Positions 1 to 7,049 of a DNA stretch of 9,911 nucleotides are shown one piece after another (the stretch's first letter is position 1; each line of letters opens with the position of its first letter). This stretch comes from Candidatus Aerophobota bacterium (GTDB taxonomy: Bacteria > Aerophobota > Aerophobia > Aerophobales > AE-B3A), in contig JAUWRE010000019.1 of the NCBI GenBank assembly GCA_030610725.1, positions 1-9,911 of the forward strand, written 5' to 3'. Under the pieces are notes generated by a model. That model saw only the letters and a list, made by a program, of their open reading frames with translations, had not been told where the DNA came from and ran no database searches. The position numbers and the translations under genes were made by a program.

Positions 1-228
1 GATATTCCTACTTATCAGGGTATCGACTTTACCCTTATGGGGCTAAGGGGAGTAATTGCTCCTTTTCTGGGAGTACTCCTGATGCATTGGATAGGTATGG
101 AATCCATATTTATTATTAGTTTCTGCCTGACCATTATTTCTTCTCTGGCCATGTTTTTATCGAACCGCTACTACTTTTCAAAGCTTCTTCCTTCCCTTTC
201 TTCGTCTACTCTTAATCACCCTGGCTGA
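1..228 (+). CDS. MFS-type transporter, C-terminal fragment (5' end outside window)
   Basis: The reading frame is open from base 1 to a TGA at 226-228, giving 75 visible residues; the start lies outside the window. The motif LMGLRGVIAPFLGVLLM, then a short loop (HWIGMES) and a second hydrophobic segment (IFIISFCLTIISSLAMFL), looks like the last two transmembrane helices of a major facilitator superfamily permease. The pattern RGxxAPFxG is common in TM11 of MFS proteins from anaerobes. The tail after the last helix is short and Ser/Leu-rich. Substrate cannot be inferred. The last 51 bases overlap an antisense basic ORF (178-288). No clear terminator hairpin follows. The fold is fairly sure; the exact family is inference. 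Confidence 0.72.
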   Translation, partial: DIPTYQGIDFTLMGLRGVIAPFLGVLLMHWIGMESIFIISFCLTIISSLAMFLSNRYYFSKLLPSLSSSTLNHPG

Positions 229-288
229 TTTACGGCGATAAGTAGCTTTCTTTCGGTTAGATATATGTTTTTTTCCGTATTGAGACAT
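178..288 (-). CDS. Small basic ORF, 36 codons, resembling C-terminal half of ribosomal protein bL34 (tentative)
   Basis: On the minus strand an ATG (288-286) opens 36 codons ending in TGA (180-178). The peptide is almost all Lys/Arg/Ser and its end, RVIKSRRRKGRKKL, is close to the usual bL34 ending (KVIKRRRxKGRKKL from memory). A KATY segment resembles the KRTYQPS start of bL34, but the Gly-Phe-x-x-Arg middle is missing and the protein is about 8 residues shorter than normal. An AAAGGAG site lies at 307-301, 12 bases from the ATG, which is slightly far. The gene is not beside dnaA/rnpA and it overlaps the end of the MFS gene. A purine-rich strand can produce Lys/Arg runs by chance, so this is a weak call: a divergent or decayed bL34 copy, another basic peptide, or coincidence. 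Confidence 0.27.
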   Translation of the reverse strand: MSQYGKKHISNRKKATYRRKSARVIKSRRRKGRKKL

Positions 289-321
289 TATCTTTTCTTT
301 CTCCTTTCTCCAAGTTCATAG

Positions 322-472
322 TATAGGAATCTTCTTTTTGGACGCTGATAAATACAGATCATTTAAGAATTAAGTGCCAAAAGTAACCAAAGAATCATTA
401 AAATTTTTAGAAATTGAATTTTCACTAAGCCTTAGTTTTGAGCCAGAAGTTATAGGAATTTCCTTTTTGGAC
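322..472. repeat. Diverged direct repeat, two 22-base copies (322-343 and 451-472)
   Basis: TATAGGAAT followed by CTTC or TTCC and then TTTTTGGAC occurs at 322-343 and 451-472, matching at 20 of 22 positions with copy starts 129 bases apart. Both copies lie in the gene-poor interval. Origin unknown; the repeat could mark a duplicated intergenic element. Confidence 0.6.
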
Positions 473-496
473 ATAGAACTGCGAAAATCTGCGTCC
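340..496. repeat. Possible degenerate inverted-repeat element (GGACGC...GCGTCC ends)
   Basis: Positions 340-359 begin GGACGCTGAT and positions 477-496 end ATCTGCGTCC. Aligned as inverted repeats they match at about 13 of 20 positions, with a perfect outer GGACGC/GCGTCC. An element of about 157 bases with such ends would suit a small non-autonomous element or a dispersed intergenic repeat. With one copy in the window this cannot be confirmed. Confidence 0.3.
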
Positions 497-682
497 TAAT
501 TGACTTGTTTGATCCAAGAAGTGGCGGTCTTGTCGATGCCAAAATCGAGGATGTGGGAATAGTTGCCAGTCTATTCTATGAAGTCATCAGCCGCTGCTAG
601 GGAGTTGAAACTTGCTGGCATAAATGAACAGGTTTCCAATATGGAGATATCGAACCACAAGCAGTGAGTCGGGGGAGTTATT

Positions 683-2215
683 ATGTCCGTAATAGGACTT
701 GATCTTGGTACTACTGTATGCAAGGCCTCTTTGTTTGATGAAAAGGGTAATCCTGTGTTGTTGGAACACAAGGAATACTCTGTAGTAAGTCCCCATCCAG
801 GTTGGGCCGAACAGGATCCCATAGAAGTATGGAATACAGTGAAGGATGTGCTAAAAGGGATTGTTGTTCGGGCCGGCAAATATTCAATTCCGGAGGCTAT
901 TTGTATTTCTGCGCAAGGAGAGGCAGTGGTGTTTTTGGATCGAAATCTGAAGCCAGTACGAAGGAACATATTGGGAATGGATATGCGCTCATTGAGTCAA
1001 GTTGAGAAGCTAAAAGAAGAATTTGGCGAGAGTTGGCTCTATGAATTGAGCGGAGTTCCTGCTCATCCGATAACTACTTCAGCCAAAATACTCTGGGTTA
1101 AGGAAGAAGAGTTAGATGTTTTTCGGCAAATCAGTTACTTCCTTTGCTATGAGGATTTTATCCTTTTGAAGCTAGGAGGGATAGCCGCTATTGACTACTC
1201 TCTAGCCTGCCGTACTATGATGTTTGACATGGGGAAAAAAGAATGGTCTGGGAAGGTTCTTGATTATTTGGAGATCGATTCTGACAATTTGGCAAATATT
1301 CATCCGTCAGGAGAAATCGTGGGAGAGATGTCTGCAAGGATAGCCAGGGAGATTGGTTTACCCTCCCACACAAAGCTAGTAACGGGAGGACATGATGTTA
1401 CCTGTGCAGCTTTGGGAGCAGGTTCTATTCGAGAGGGAATAGCTGCGGACATTCTGGGGACTGCTGAGATATTTGGCGTTACCCTGGAAAGTCGCAAAAC
1501 AGCTTTAGACATTAAACCTAGCCATTTTGCATGCTACTGTCATGTGGTGCCCGGCAGATTCTGGTTGATGAGTCTGAATCAGACTTGTGGATTATTGCTC
1601 AAATGGTATAGAGACACCTTTGGCCAGAAAGAAACAGAAGAAGCTAAGAAGAGAGGAGAAGATTCTTTCAGTTTCATTATCAATCAAGCCAAAAGAAGTC
1701 CAGCCAATGCAGTAATTCTCCCCCATCTGGTCGGAAGTGGTACTCCCTGGATAGATGCCGAATCTCAGGGAGCAATTTTGGGATTAACTATCAATACCGA
1801 CAAATCTGATATCATCAGAGCTATTTTAGAAGCCCCAGCCTATGAACAAAAGGTAAACCTAGATTTTTTTAAGAGGTTTAGCTTACCCATAAAAGAAATA
1901 AGAGCAACAGGGGGAGGAACAAAATCCAAAATCTGGCTTCAGATAAGGGCGGATATTCTGAATGAAACCATTACTACTGTCCATACTAATGAGGCTTCTT
2001 GTTTGGGTGCTGCGATTCTTGCTCAATATGCATTGGGTAAATATTCTTCTCTGGAAGAGGCTGTTGATCAAATGGTTAGGGTCAAGATCAGGATTTTTCC
2101 AAAGAGGACCTATAGAGATGATTACGAGCTAAGATATAAGGTTTTCACTAAGATATATCCAGCCTTAAAGCAGATTAATCATTTAATGTCTGCCATACAA
2201 CAAGCAAGGAGGTAG
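683..2215 (+). CDS. FGGY-family carbohydrate kinase (xylulokinase-like)
   Basis: This 510-residue cytoplasmic kinase would transfer the ATP gamma-phosphate to a ketose or polyol. The N-terminal ATPase-fold domain opens with the phosphate-binding loop DLGTT (residues 7-11). GGHDVTCAALGAG (about 235-247) carries the likely catalytic base Asp238, followed by a phosphate-2-like LGTAE (about 258-262). The second FGGY domain has the ATGGGTKSKIW nucleotide-binding signature (about 409-419) and EASCLGAA (about 438-445). Length is normal for the family. The ATG at 683 is supported by GGGGGAG at 671-677, five bases upstream. It is the first gene of a tight operon; four bases separate its stop from the next start. 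GGHD rather than the GGGDN of classical xylulokinases places it among pentulose/tetrulose/polyol FGGY kinases of uncertain substrate. The fold is certain; the substrate is not. Confidence 0.93.
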   Translation: MSVIGLDLGTTVCKASLFDEKGNPVLLEHKEYSVVSPHPGWAEQDPIEVWNTVKDVLKGIVVRAGKYSIPEAICISAQGEAVVFLDRNLKPVRRNILGMDMRSLSQVEKLKEEFGESWLYELSGVPAHPITTSAKILWVKEEELDVFRQISYFLCYEDFILLKLGGIAAIDYSLACRTMMFDMGKKEWSGKVLDYLEIDSDNLANIHPSGEIVGEMSARIAREIGLPSHTKLVTGGHDVTCAALGAGSIREGIAADILGTAEIFGVTLESRKTALDIKPSHFACYCHVVPGRFWLMSLNQTCGLLLKWYRDTFGQKETEEAKKRGEDSFSFIINQAKRSPANAVILPHLVGSGTPWIDAESQGAILGLTINTDKSDIIRAILEAPAYEQKVNLDFFKRFSLPIKEIRATGGGTKSKIWLQIRADILNETITTVHTNEASCLGAAILAQYALGKYSSLEEAVDQMVRVKIRIFPKRTYRDDYELRYKVFTKIYPALKQINHLMSAIQQARR

Positions 2216-2222
2216 TAGCTTG
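2206..2222 (+). promoter_or_regulatory. Ribosome-binding site fixing a TTG start
   Basis: AAGGAGG (2206-2212) overlaps the last codons of the kinase gene and is seven bases before TTG at 2220-2222. This near-perfect anti-16S match at ideal spacing decides the TTG start of the DRL-type gene and shows that the two genes are translated in close succession. Confidence 0.85.
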
Positions 2223-3557
2223 GAACATATATACAGGAGTTTACAGGATCTAGAGAAAAAGGGAGAATATGTTAAGGTAGGCCTGGTGGGTGCAGGACAG
2301 ATGGGATCTGGCTTGGTCAGTGTGGCCGCTCAAATGCCTGGGTTTAGGATTGTAGCTGTAGCCGATCTGGAGATAGAGAGAGCAATAAGGGCGTACCAGG
2401 AAAGCGGGATTGATGAGAATCAGATAGTGGTGACCGAAGATCCTGTGCATGCAGAAAAAGTCATTGTCCAAAAAAAAGTAGTGGTAACCAAAGAAGCGAA
2501 GATTATTTCCCACATTCCTTCCATCGAGGCAGTAGTTGAAGGAACAGGTGTTCCCACAACAGGAGCCGAGGTAGCCTTAAGCTGTATACTGAGTAAGAAA
2601 CATGTCATTATGCTCAACGTGGAGACCGATGTTGTGGTGGGTCTCATTCTAAAAAAACTAGCGGACAACGCCGGAATAGTATATACAGTCTCTGCCGGGG
2701 ATGAGCCAGGGGTGATTAAGGAATTATACAACTTTGCTCGCACCCTCGGATTTACGGTAGTCACGGCTGGAAAAGGGAAGAACAATCCTGTTAATCATTA
2801 TGCAAACCCGGACGATTGTAAGGCGGAAGCGGAGGAGAAAGATATGAACCCTAAGATGCTCGTCTCTTTCGTGGACGGCTCTAAGACAATGATAGAGATG
2901 ACGGAAGTGGCTAATGCTACCGGATTGATTCCCGATATACCTGGAATGCATGGGCCGAAGGTAGACGTTCCCGACCTGCAAAAAGTCTTCGTACCACGAA
3001 AGGACGGAGGGATACTTTCTCACTCAGGTGTGGTAGACTACTCCACTGGAAAAGTAGCACCAGGAGTATTCGTTGTCATACGAACCGATAGCCACATCAT
3101 TAAAAAAGACCTTAAGTACTATGCTTTAGGTGAGGGCCCGTATTACCTCCTGTATCGGCCTTACCATTTGTGTTCGATTGAAACTCCTCTCTCTGTTGCT
3201 CGGGCGGTTCTTCTTGGGGAGCACACTGTTAACACGGAGAGATTAGTGGCGGAGGTGGTAGCAATAGCTAAAAGGGATCTTGAGCCAGGTCACGTTGTTG
3301 ATGGTATTGGGGGGTATGATGTATTTGGAAAAATCTATGTTACTGCCGAAGCAAGAGAACTCCAGGGTATTCCTCTGGGATTAAGCGAGGGAGCAATAGT
3401 AAAAAATAGGATAAAGAAAAGCGAGCCCCTCACTCAGGATAAAGTATCCTTGAATAAGGATACGGTCCTGTTTCAGTTATGGCAAATACAGAACAGATTC
3501 ATGCAGGATATGGAAATAACAGCCGTGTGTGGAAGGGAAGAATGGGGTGACGAATAA
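2220..3557 (+). CDS. COG4091/DRL-type NAD(P)-dependent oxidoreductase with C-terminal SAF domain (DXR-like)
   Basis: The 445-residue protein belongs to the family long labelled 'predicted homoserine dehydrogenase, SAF domain'. A Rossmann domain opens with VGLVGAGQMGSG (about 20-31) and an acidic residue ends beta-2 (VADLE, about 47-51). The middle domain has VEGTGVPTTG (106-115), VSAGDEPG (157-164) and the family hallmark AGKGKNNPVNHYANP (183-197). The SAF-like C-terminal domain spans about 340-410. Brucella DRL, of this family, converts 1-deoxy-D-xylulose 5-phosphate to 2-C-methyl-D-erythritol 4-phosphate with NADPH, replacing DXR; many homologues have unknown substrates. Position between a sugar kinase and a polyol dehydrogenase points to a phosphorylated ketose or polyol rather than homoserine. 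Start is TTG, set by a strong RBS. Family is very likely; reaction is inference. Confidence 0.88.
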   Translation: MEHIYRSLQDLEKKGEYVKVGLVGAGQMGSGLVSVAAQMPGFRIVAVADLEIERAIRAYQESGIDENQIVVTEDPVHAEKVIVQKKVVVTKEAKIISHIPSIEAVVEGTGVPTTGAEVALSCILSKKHVIMLNVETDVVVGLILKKLADNAGIVYTVSAGDEPGVIKELYNFARTLGFTVVTAGKGKNNPVNHYANPDDCKAEAEEKDMNPKMLVSFVDGSKTMIEMTEVANATGLIPDIPGMHGPKVDVPDLQKVFVPRKDGGILSHSGVVDYSTGKVAPGVFVVIRTDSHIIKKDLKYYALGEGPYYLLYRPYHLCSIETPLSVARAVLLGEHTVNTERLVAEVVAIAKRDLEPGHVVDGIGGYDVFGKIYVTAEARELQGIPLGLSEGAIVKNRIKKSEPLTQDKVSLNKDTVLFQLWQIQNRFMQDMEITAVCGREEWGDE

Positions 3558-3558
3558 T

Positions 3559-4614
3559 ATGAACGCTCTTGTTTTTCTGGGACCGGAGAAGATGGTGTTA
3601 GAAGAGGTTTCTATTCCTTCTTGTCCGCCGGAGGGTATTCTCCTGAAGGTGAAGGCCTGTGGGTTGTGTGGCTCCGATTTGAGGACGTACCACAGTGGAC
3701 ACACCAATGTGAGACCCCCTTGGATCTTGGGCCATGAAATAGCAGGAGTAGTGGCAGAAGTCGGGAAAGAAATCCAGGGGTATAAAATAGGAGATAGGTT
3801 AGCAGTTGCTCCACCTGTATATTGTGGTAGGTGTGTATTTTGCCGGCAAGATAAGTATGACCTGTGTCTGAATATGAAAGAAATTGCTCAGCATTGGCCA
3901 GGGGGATTTGCTGAATATATGATAATTTCCCCAGAAGCTCTATTCTTAGGAAATGTGAATCCAATTCCGACAAATATTTCGTATTGTAAAGCAACTATTT
4001 CCGAACCTCTCTCCTCCTGTATAAAGGCTCAAGAGATAGGGCGGGTAGAAGTTGGAGAAAGTGTGGTTATAATCGGAGCGGGACCCATTGGATGTTTTCA
4101 TGCCGAAATAGCTCATGCAAGGGGCGCATCCAAGGTAATGATAATGGATATTCTCGAGGGAAGACTGGAGTTAGCAAAAAAATTTAGCCCCGAGGTAGTG
4201 ATTAATAGCGCGGGACCTGGATATATTCCCAGAGTATTGAAGGAAACCGACAACCTGGGAGCAGACGTGGTGATTGTGGCTTGCCCTTCGGAGAAAGCAC
4301 AAATAGAGTCTCTGGAAATGGTGAGAAAGGGAGGAAGAGTCATTTTCTTTGGGGGTCTGCCTCATGGTAAAAGTCAGGTACTTCTAGATACTAATCTTAT
4401 TCATTATAAGAATCTTCGCATCCATGGTTCTAGCACCTTTACTCCCAGACATCACAAATTAGCCATAGAGATGATCGCCGAGGGAAAGATAAAGGCGAAT
4501 AAATATATTACTGATGTTTTTTCTTTGCAGGAGTATCAGAAGGCTATCAAGGTTTTAGAATTGGGCAAAGCTCTTAAAGTGGTTTTGATGCCCGACAGTG
4601 AAGTGAAGATATGA
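3559..4614 (+). CDS. Zinc-dependent medium-chain dehydrogenase (sorbitol/threonine dehydrogenase-like)
   Basis: This 351-residue MDR-family enzyme would oxidise a secondary alcohol of a polyol or sugar with NAD(P). The GroES-like domain carries catalytic-zinc ligands Cys37 (ACGLCGSD) and His59-Glu60 (GHE), with Glu149 (SEPLS) as a further likely ligand. Cys89, Cys92, Cys95 and Cys103 form the structural zinc lobe. The Rossmann domain has GAGPIG (173-178), and Asp197 ends the second strand, favouring NAD over NADP. All key residues are present. I chose ATG at 3559, one base after the previous stop, because GGGGTGA (3544-3550) is eight bases upstream; an in-frame GTG at 3529 would add ten unconserved residues. 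The gene overlaps the next by four bases (ATGA). Sorbitol, xylitol, threitol and L-threonine remain possible substrates; the operon favours a polyol. Confidence 0.92.
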   Translation: MNALVFLGPEKMVLEEVSIPSCPPEGILLKVKACGLCGSDLRTYHSGHTNVRPPWILGHEIAGVVAEVGKEIQGYKIGDRLAVAPPVYCGRCVFCRQDKYDLCLNMKEIAQHWPGGFAEYMIISPEALFLGNVNPIPTNISYCKATISEPLSSCIKAQEIGRVEVGESVVIIGAGPIGCFHAEIAHARGASKVMIMDILEGRLELAKKFSPEVVINSAGPGYIPRVLKETDNLGADVVIVACPSEKAQIESLEMVRKGGRVIFFGGLPHGKSQVLLDTNLIHYKNLRIHGSSTFTPRHHKLAIEMIAEGKIKANKYITDVFSLQEYQKAIKVLELGKALKVVLMPDSEVKI

Positions 4615-5135
4615 AGAAACAAGGGATCAAAATACCTACGTTTAAACACGATGATTCTTTTCAAAGAGAGGAAAAATATGATTTTGCGGTAGGAAGCGAC
4701 CACGCCGGATTTTATCTAAAGGGTCGAATCAAACAATATTTTTTGAAAAAAGGGAAAAAGGTTCTGGATGTGGGAACTTACGATTCCAAGAGTGTAGATC
4801 CAGGTCCTATCGCTGAGAGAGTGGGGCAACTTGTGGCTGATGGTACATCTGCCAAGGGGATTCTAGTTTGTGGAACCGGGATTGGTATGTGTATGGGAGC
4901 AAATAAAGTGTTTAACATCAGGGCAGCACTTTGTCACAACACGTATACCGCTCGTTATGCGAAACGGCACAATAACGCAAATGTACTTTGTCTAGGGGCT
5001 CGAGTTATCTCGGAGAAGGTGGGTTTAGAATGTGTGAAGATTTGGCTAAAAGAGGATTTCTTAGGGAAAAAGTATGCGCGCCGTATGGACTATCTGGACA
5101 TCGTTGAAGAGCACTCTCTCCAAAGGAAAAAGTAA
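4611..5135 (+). CDS. RpiB/LacAB-family sugar-phosphate isomerase
   Basis: The 174-residue protein would interconvert an aldose phosphate and a ketose phosphate. The family core starts after about 23 extra N-terminal residues: VGSDHAGFYLK (27-37) with Asp30 and His31, VCGTGIGM (86-93) with Cys87 as probable catalytic base in the anion-hole loop, CHNTYTARYAKRHNNAN (108-124) and CLGARVI (127-133). The usual VDYPD segment is replaced by SVDPGPIAERV, losing the Tyr-Pro pair, which suggests a substrate other than ribose 5-phosphate. E. coli RpiB has about 149 residues, so the leader is an addition. ATG at 4611 overlaps the previous stop, giving translational coupling. RpiB homologues serve erythritol/threitol (EryI, DerI) and galactose 6-phosphate (LacAB) routes; which applies here is unknown. 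No clear terminator follows. Confidence 0.92.
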   Translation: MKKQGIKIPTFKHDDSFQREEKYDFAVGSDHAGFYLKGRIKQYFLKKGKKVLDVGTYDSKSVDPGPIAERVGQLVADGTSAKGILVCGTGIGMCMGANKVFNIRAALCHNTYTARYAKRHNNANVLCLGARVISEKVGLECVKIWLKEDFLGKKYARRMDYLDIVEEHSLQRKK

Positions 5136-5215
5136 ATCCACACAGTTGCAATGTAGGTTGGTTATTAATCCGAAGACTTTGGAGACTCAAGGAGAAGGCG
5201 AAGAAGGATAGAACC

Positions 5216-6988
5216 TTATTCTTTTGGAATAATGGCTTCTTTGGGGCATACCTGAGTGCAAAAACCGCAGCCTGTACACAGGATTTCATCAATGACGATA
5301 GCCTTTTTATTGGTACTTTCCCTGTAAACAGCCGGGCATCCGATTTTAAGACACCTGCCGCACTGCGTACACTTATCTAAGTCTATGGCAAGGGGATTCT
5401 TTTTTGGTCTTTCTACCAGGACACAGGCACGTCTGGAGACAATTACTGAGGCAGCTTCCTTCTTAACTTCTTTTTTGAGTACCTTCAAAGTCTGCTCGAA
5501 GTTCAGGGGGTCTATGATATGAATGTTTTTTATTCCACAGGCCCGGGCAAAATCTTCCGGGTGTGCTGTATAGGTTTTCTCCCTCATCAGGGTTCTGCCT
5601 GTGCCTGGATGTTCCTGAAGCCCGGTCATCGCTGTAGCTCTATTGTCAACAATGACAATAGTAGAGGTCCCTTTATTATATGAGAGCTCCAGGAGTCCCG
5701 TAATTCCGGAATGAAAAAAAGTGGAGTCTCCTATGATTCCAACTACAGGTTTATCTTTAAGTCCTGCTTTGTCCATTCCTTGAGCTACAGTTATTCCTGC
5801 TCCCATACAGAGAATGGTATCCAGTCTTTCATAAGGAGGAAATACGCCTAAGCTGTAACATCCTATATCTCCGCTTACCACACAATCAATTTTAGAAAGA
5901 GCATAGAAGAGACCTCTACTGGGACAGCCTGGGCAGAACATGGGAGGTCTTGCTGGAAGAGGGATACCATTTTCGTCCACTTTTTTTTCTCTAACGAACG
6001 CCCCCTTATTCTCTAGTCTATAGTGTCCTCGAGCTACTCTATCTGGATTTAACTCCCCTATCCCTGAAAAATATTCCCTTCCCTTTGTTTTTATGCCCAG
6101 ACTGCGGATATGCTCTTCCAGGAAATTATCAAGTTCTTCTATTACAATCAATTCCTGGTAATTATGGGCAAACTCCTTAATAAGGTCATCGGGAAAGGGA
6201 TAAGAAAGGCCCAGTTTTAAGAGGGAGGCTTCCCTGAATTCTTCCCTGGCATATTGAAAAGCTACTCCTGAGGCTACCACTCCTACTTCTTTCCCTCTGC
6301 TGATTACCTGGTTCTGGGGACATTTGTTGACATAGAGCCGCAGTTGTGCCAATCTCTTTTCCATTCTTTCTCTCATCTTCCTGGCATAGCTGGGAACGGC
6401 TACGTACTTGGGCGGGTTCTTGAGAAATTCGATTTTTTTGGAGCTGGTTTTCCTTTTGCCTGGCTTGACCACTGATTTGCCATGTGAGATGCGGGTGCTA
6501 GAGCGGAGGATAACCGGGGTATTGAATTTTTCCGATAACTCAAAAGCTGCAATTATAAAATCTTTCGCCTCCTGGCTATCAGAGGGTTCGAACATAGGAA
6601 TCTTAGCAAAGCGAGCGTAATTCCTGGAATCCTGCTCGTTTTGTGAAGAATACATGCCAGGGTCATCAGCTACTACCACTACCAGACCTCCCCCGGTTCC
6701 CACATAAGAAAGAGTCATTAAAGGATCAGCGGCTACGTTTAATCCTACATGTTTCATAGTGGCCATGGATCTGGCACCCACCCAGGATGCCCCTATGGCT
6801 ACTTCCATGGCTACCTTTTCGTTGGGGGCCCATTCGCAATAAACTTCATTATCATATTGGGCCAGGGATTCCAGAATCTCACTGCTCGGTGTTCCGGGAT
6901 AGCCTGCCGCTATGGTTACTCCAGCTTCATAAGCTCCCCTTGCTATTGCTTCATTTCCACTTAATAAAAGCTCAGCTCTGTTTTTCAT
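5216..6988 (-). CDS. iorA: Indolepyruvate:ferredoxin oxidoreductase, alpha subunit
   Basis: The 590-residue cytoplasmic subunit oxidatively decarboxylates aryl 2-oxo acids from aromatic amino acids to acyl-CoA, reducing ferredoxin; it uses thiamine diphosphate (TPP) and is oxygen-sensitive. The N-terminal pyrimidine-binding domain has GYPGTPSSE (29-37) and NEKVAMEVAIGAS (56-68, with Glu57). The TPP-binding domain has FCPGCPSRG, GDIGCYSLG and a GDSTFFHSG...VDNRATAMTG stretch. The C-terminus is a two-cluster ferredoxin: Cys540, 543, 546, 551 in the IorA-type CxxCxxCxxxxCP form, and Cys571, 574, 577, 581. Length is near the usual 600-630. ATG at 6988 follows a weak AGGAT. IorB, normally adjacent, is absent on both sides: the upstream neighbour is a MATE gene and the downstream side is convergent. 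The partner must be elsewhere. A repeated promoter lies at 7206-7233. Confidence 0.95.
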   Translation of the reverse strand: MKNRAELLLSGNEAIARGAYEAGVTIAAGYPGTPSSEILESLAQYDNEVYCEWAPNEKVAMEVAIGASWVGARSMATMKHVGLNVAADPLMTLSYVGTGGGLVVVVADDPGMYSSQNEQDSRNYARFAKIPMFEPSDSQEAKDFIIAAFELSEKFNTPVILRSSTRISHGKSVVKPGKRKTSSKKIEFLKNPPKYVAVPSYARKMRERMEKRLAQLRLYVNKCPQNQVISRGKEVGVVASGVAFQYAREEFREASLLKLGLSYPFPDDLIKEFAHNYQELIVIEELDNFLEEHIRSLGIKTKGREYFSGIGELNPDRVARGHYRLENKGAFVREKKVDENGIPLPARPPMFCPGCPSRGLFYALSKIDCVVSGDIGCYSLGVFPPYERLDTILCMGAGITVAQGMDKAGLKDKPVVGIIGDSTFFHSGITGLLELSYNKGTSTIVIVDNRATAMTGLQEHPGTGRTLMREKTYTAHPEDFARACGIKNIHIIDPLNFEQTLKVLKKEVKKEAASVIVSRRACVLVERPKKNPLAIDLDKCTQCGRCLKIGCPAVYRESTNKKAIVIDEILCTGCGFCTQVCPKEAIIPKE

Positions 6989-7010
6989 TACTATATCCTG
7001 GTCATTCTAA

Positions 7011-7030
7011 GAATATTGCTGTAAATATTC
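7011..7030. repeat. Small palindrome in iorA leader
   Basis: GAATATT (7011-7017) and AATATTC (7024-7030) are perfect seven-base inverted arms around a six-base loop, 23 bases upstream of the iorA ATG. It could be an operator or an RNA hairpin near the ribosome site. Function is not established. Confidence 0.45.
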
Positions 7031-7049
7031 GCTAGAGCACGTATGCCAC

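Larger units (their letters stand above)
289..682. other. Gene-poor interval with coding-like fragments in shifting frames
   Basis: No intact gene of normal length lies here. Three short plus-strand stretches look protein-like in successive frames: a GTG ORF of 41 codons at 374-499 (contains FEPEVIGISFLDIELRKSAS); a second frame around 490-598 reading DPRSGGLVDAKIEDVGIV and SLFYEVISRC then stop; and a third frame starting with ATG at 578 reading AARELKLAGINEQVSNMEI up to a TGA at 665-667. They could be a gene decayed by frameshifts, but I do not recognise the product. The interval also holds a direct repeat and an inverted repeat (listed separately). It must carry the promoter of the downstream kinase operon, but I see no convincing -35/-10 pair. 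Confidence 0.4.

Noticed and set aside
500..528. Promoter beginning TTGACT at 500-505
   Set aside because: No acceptable -10 box at 16-18 bases; sequence there is GC-rich.
571..969. Minus-strand ORF of 132 codons
   Set aside because: Antisense shadow of the FGGY kinase gene and its upstream region, with no family-like motifs.
3529..3558. GTG start adding ten residues to the zinc dehydrogenase
   Set aside because: The ATG at 3559 has a better-placed SD (GGGGTGA) and gives the conserved MDR N-terminus; the extra residues are inside the previous gene.
5136..5215. Terminator between the convergent isomerase and iorA genes
   Set aside because: Searched for a stem with a T-run on either strand and found only a weak near-palindrome (TCCGAAGACTTTGGA); not supportable.
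5005..5292. Minus-strand ORF of 95 codons across the 3' ends of the isomerase and iorA genes
   Set aside because: Overlaps two well-supported genes, one on each strand; composition is shadow-like and there is no RBS.
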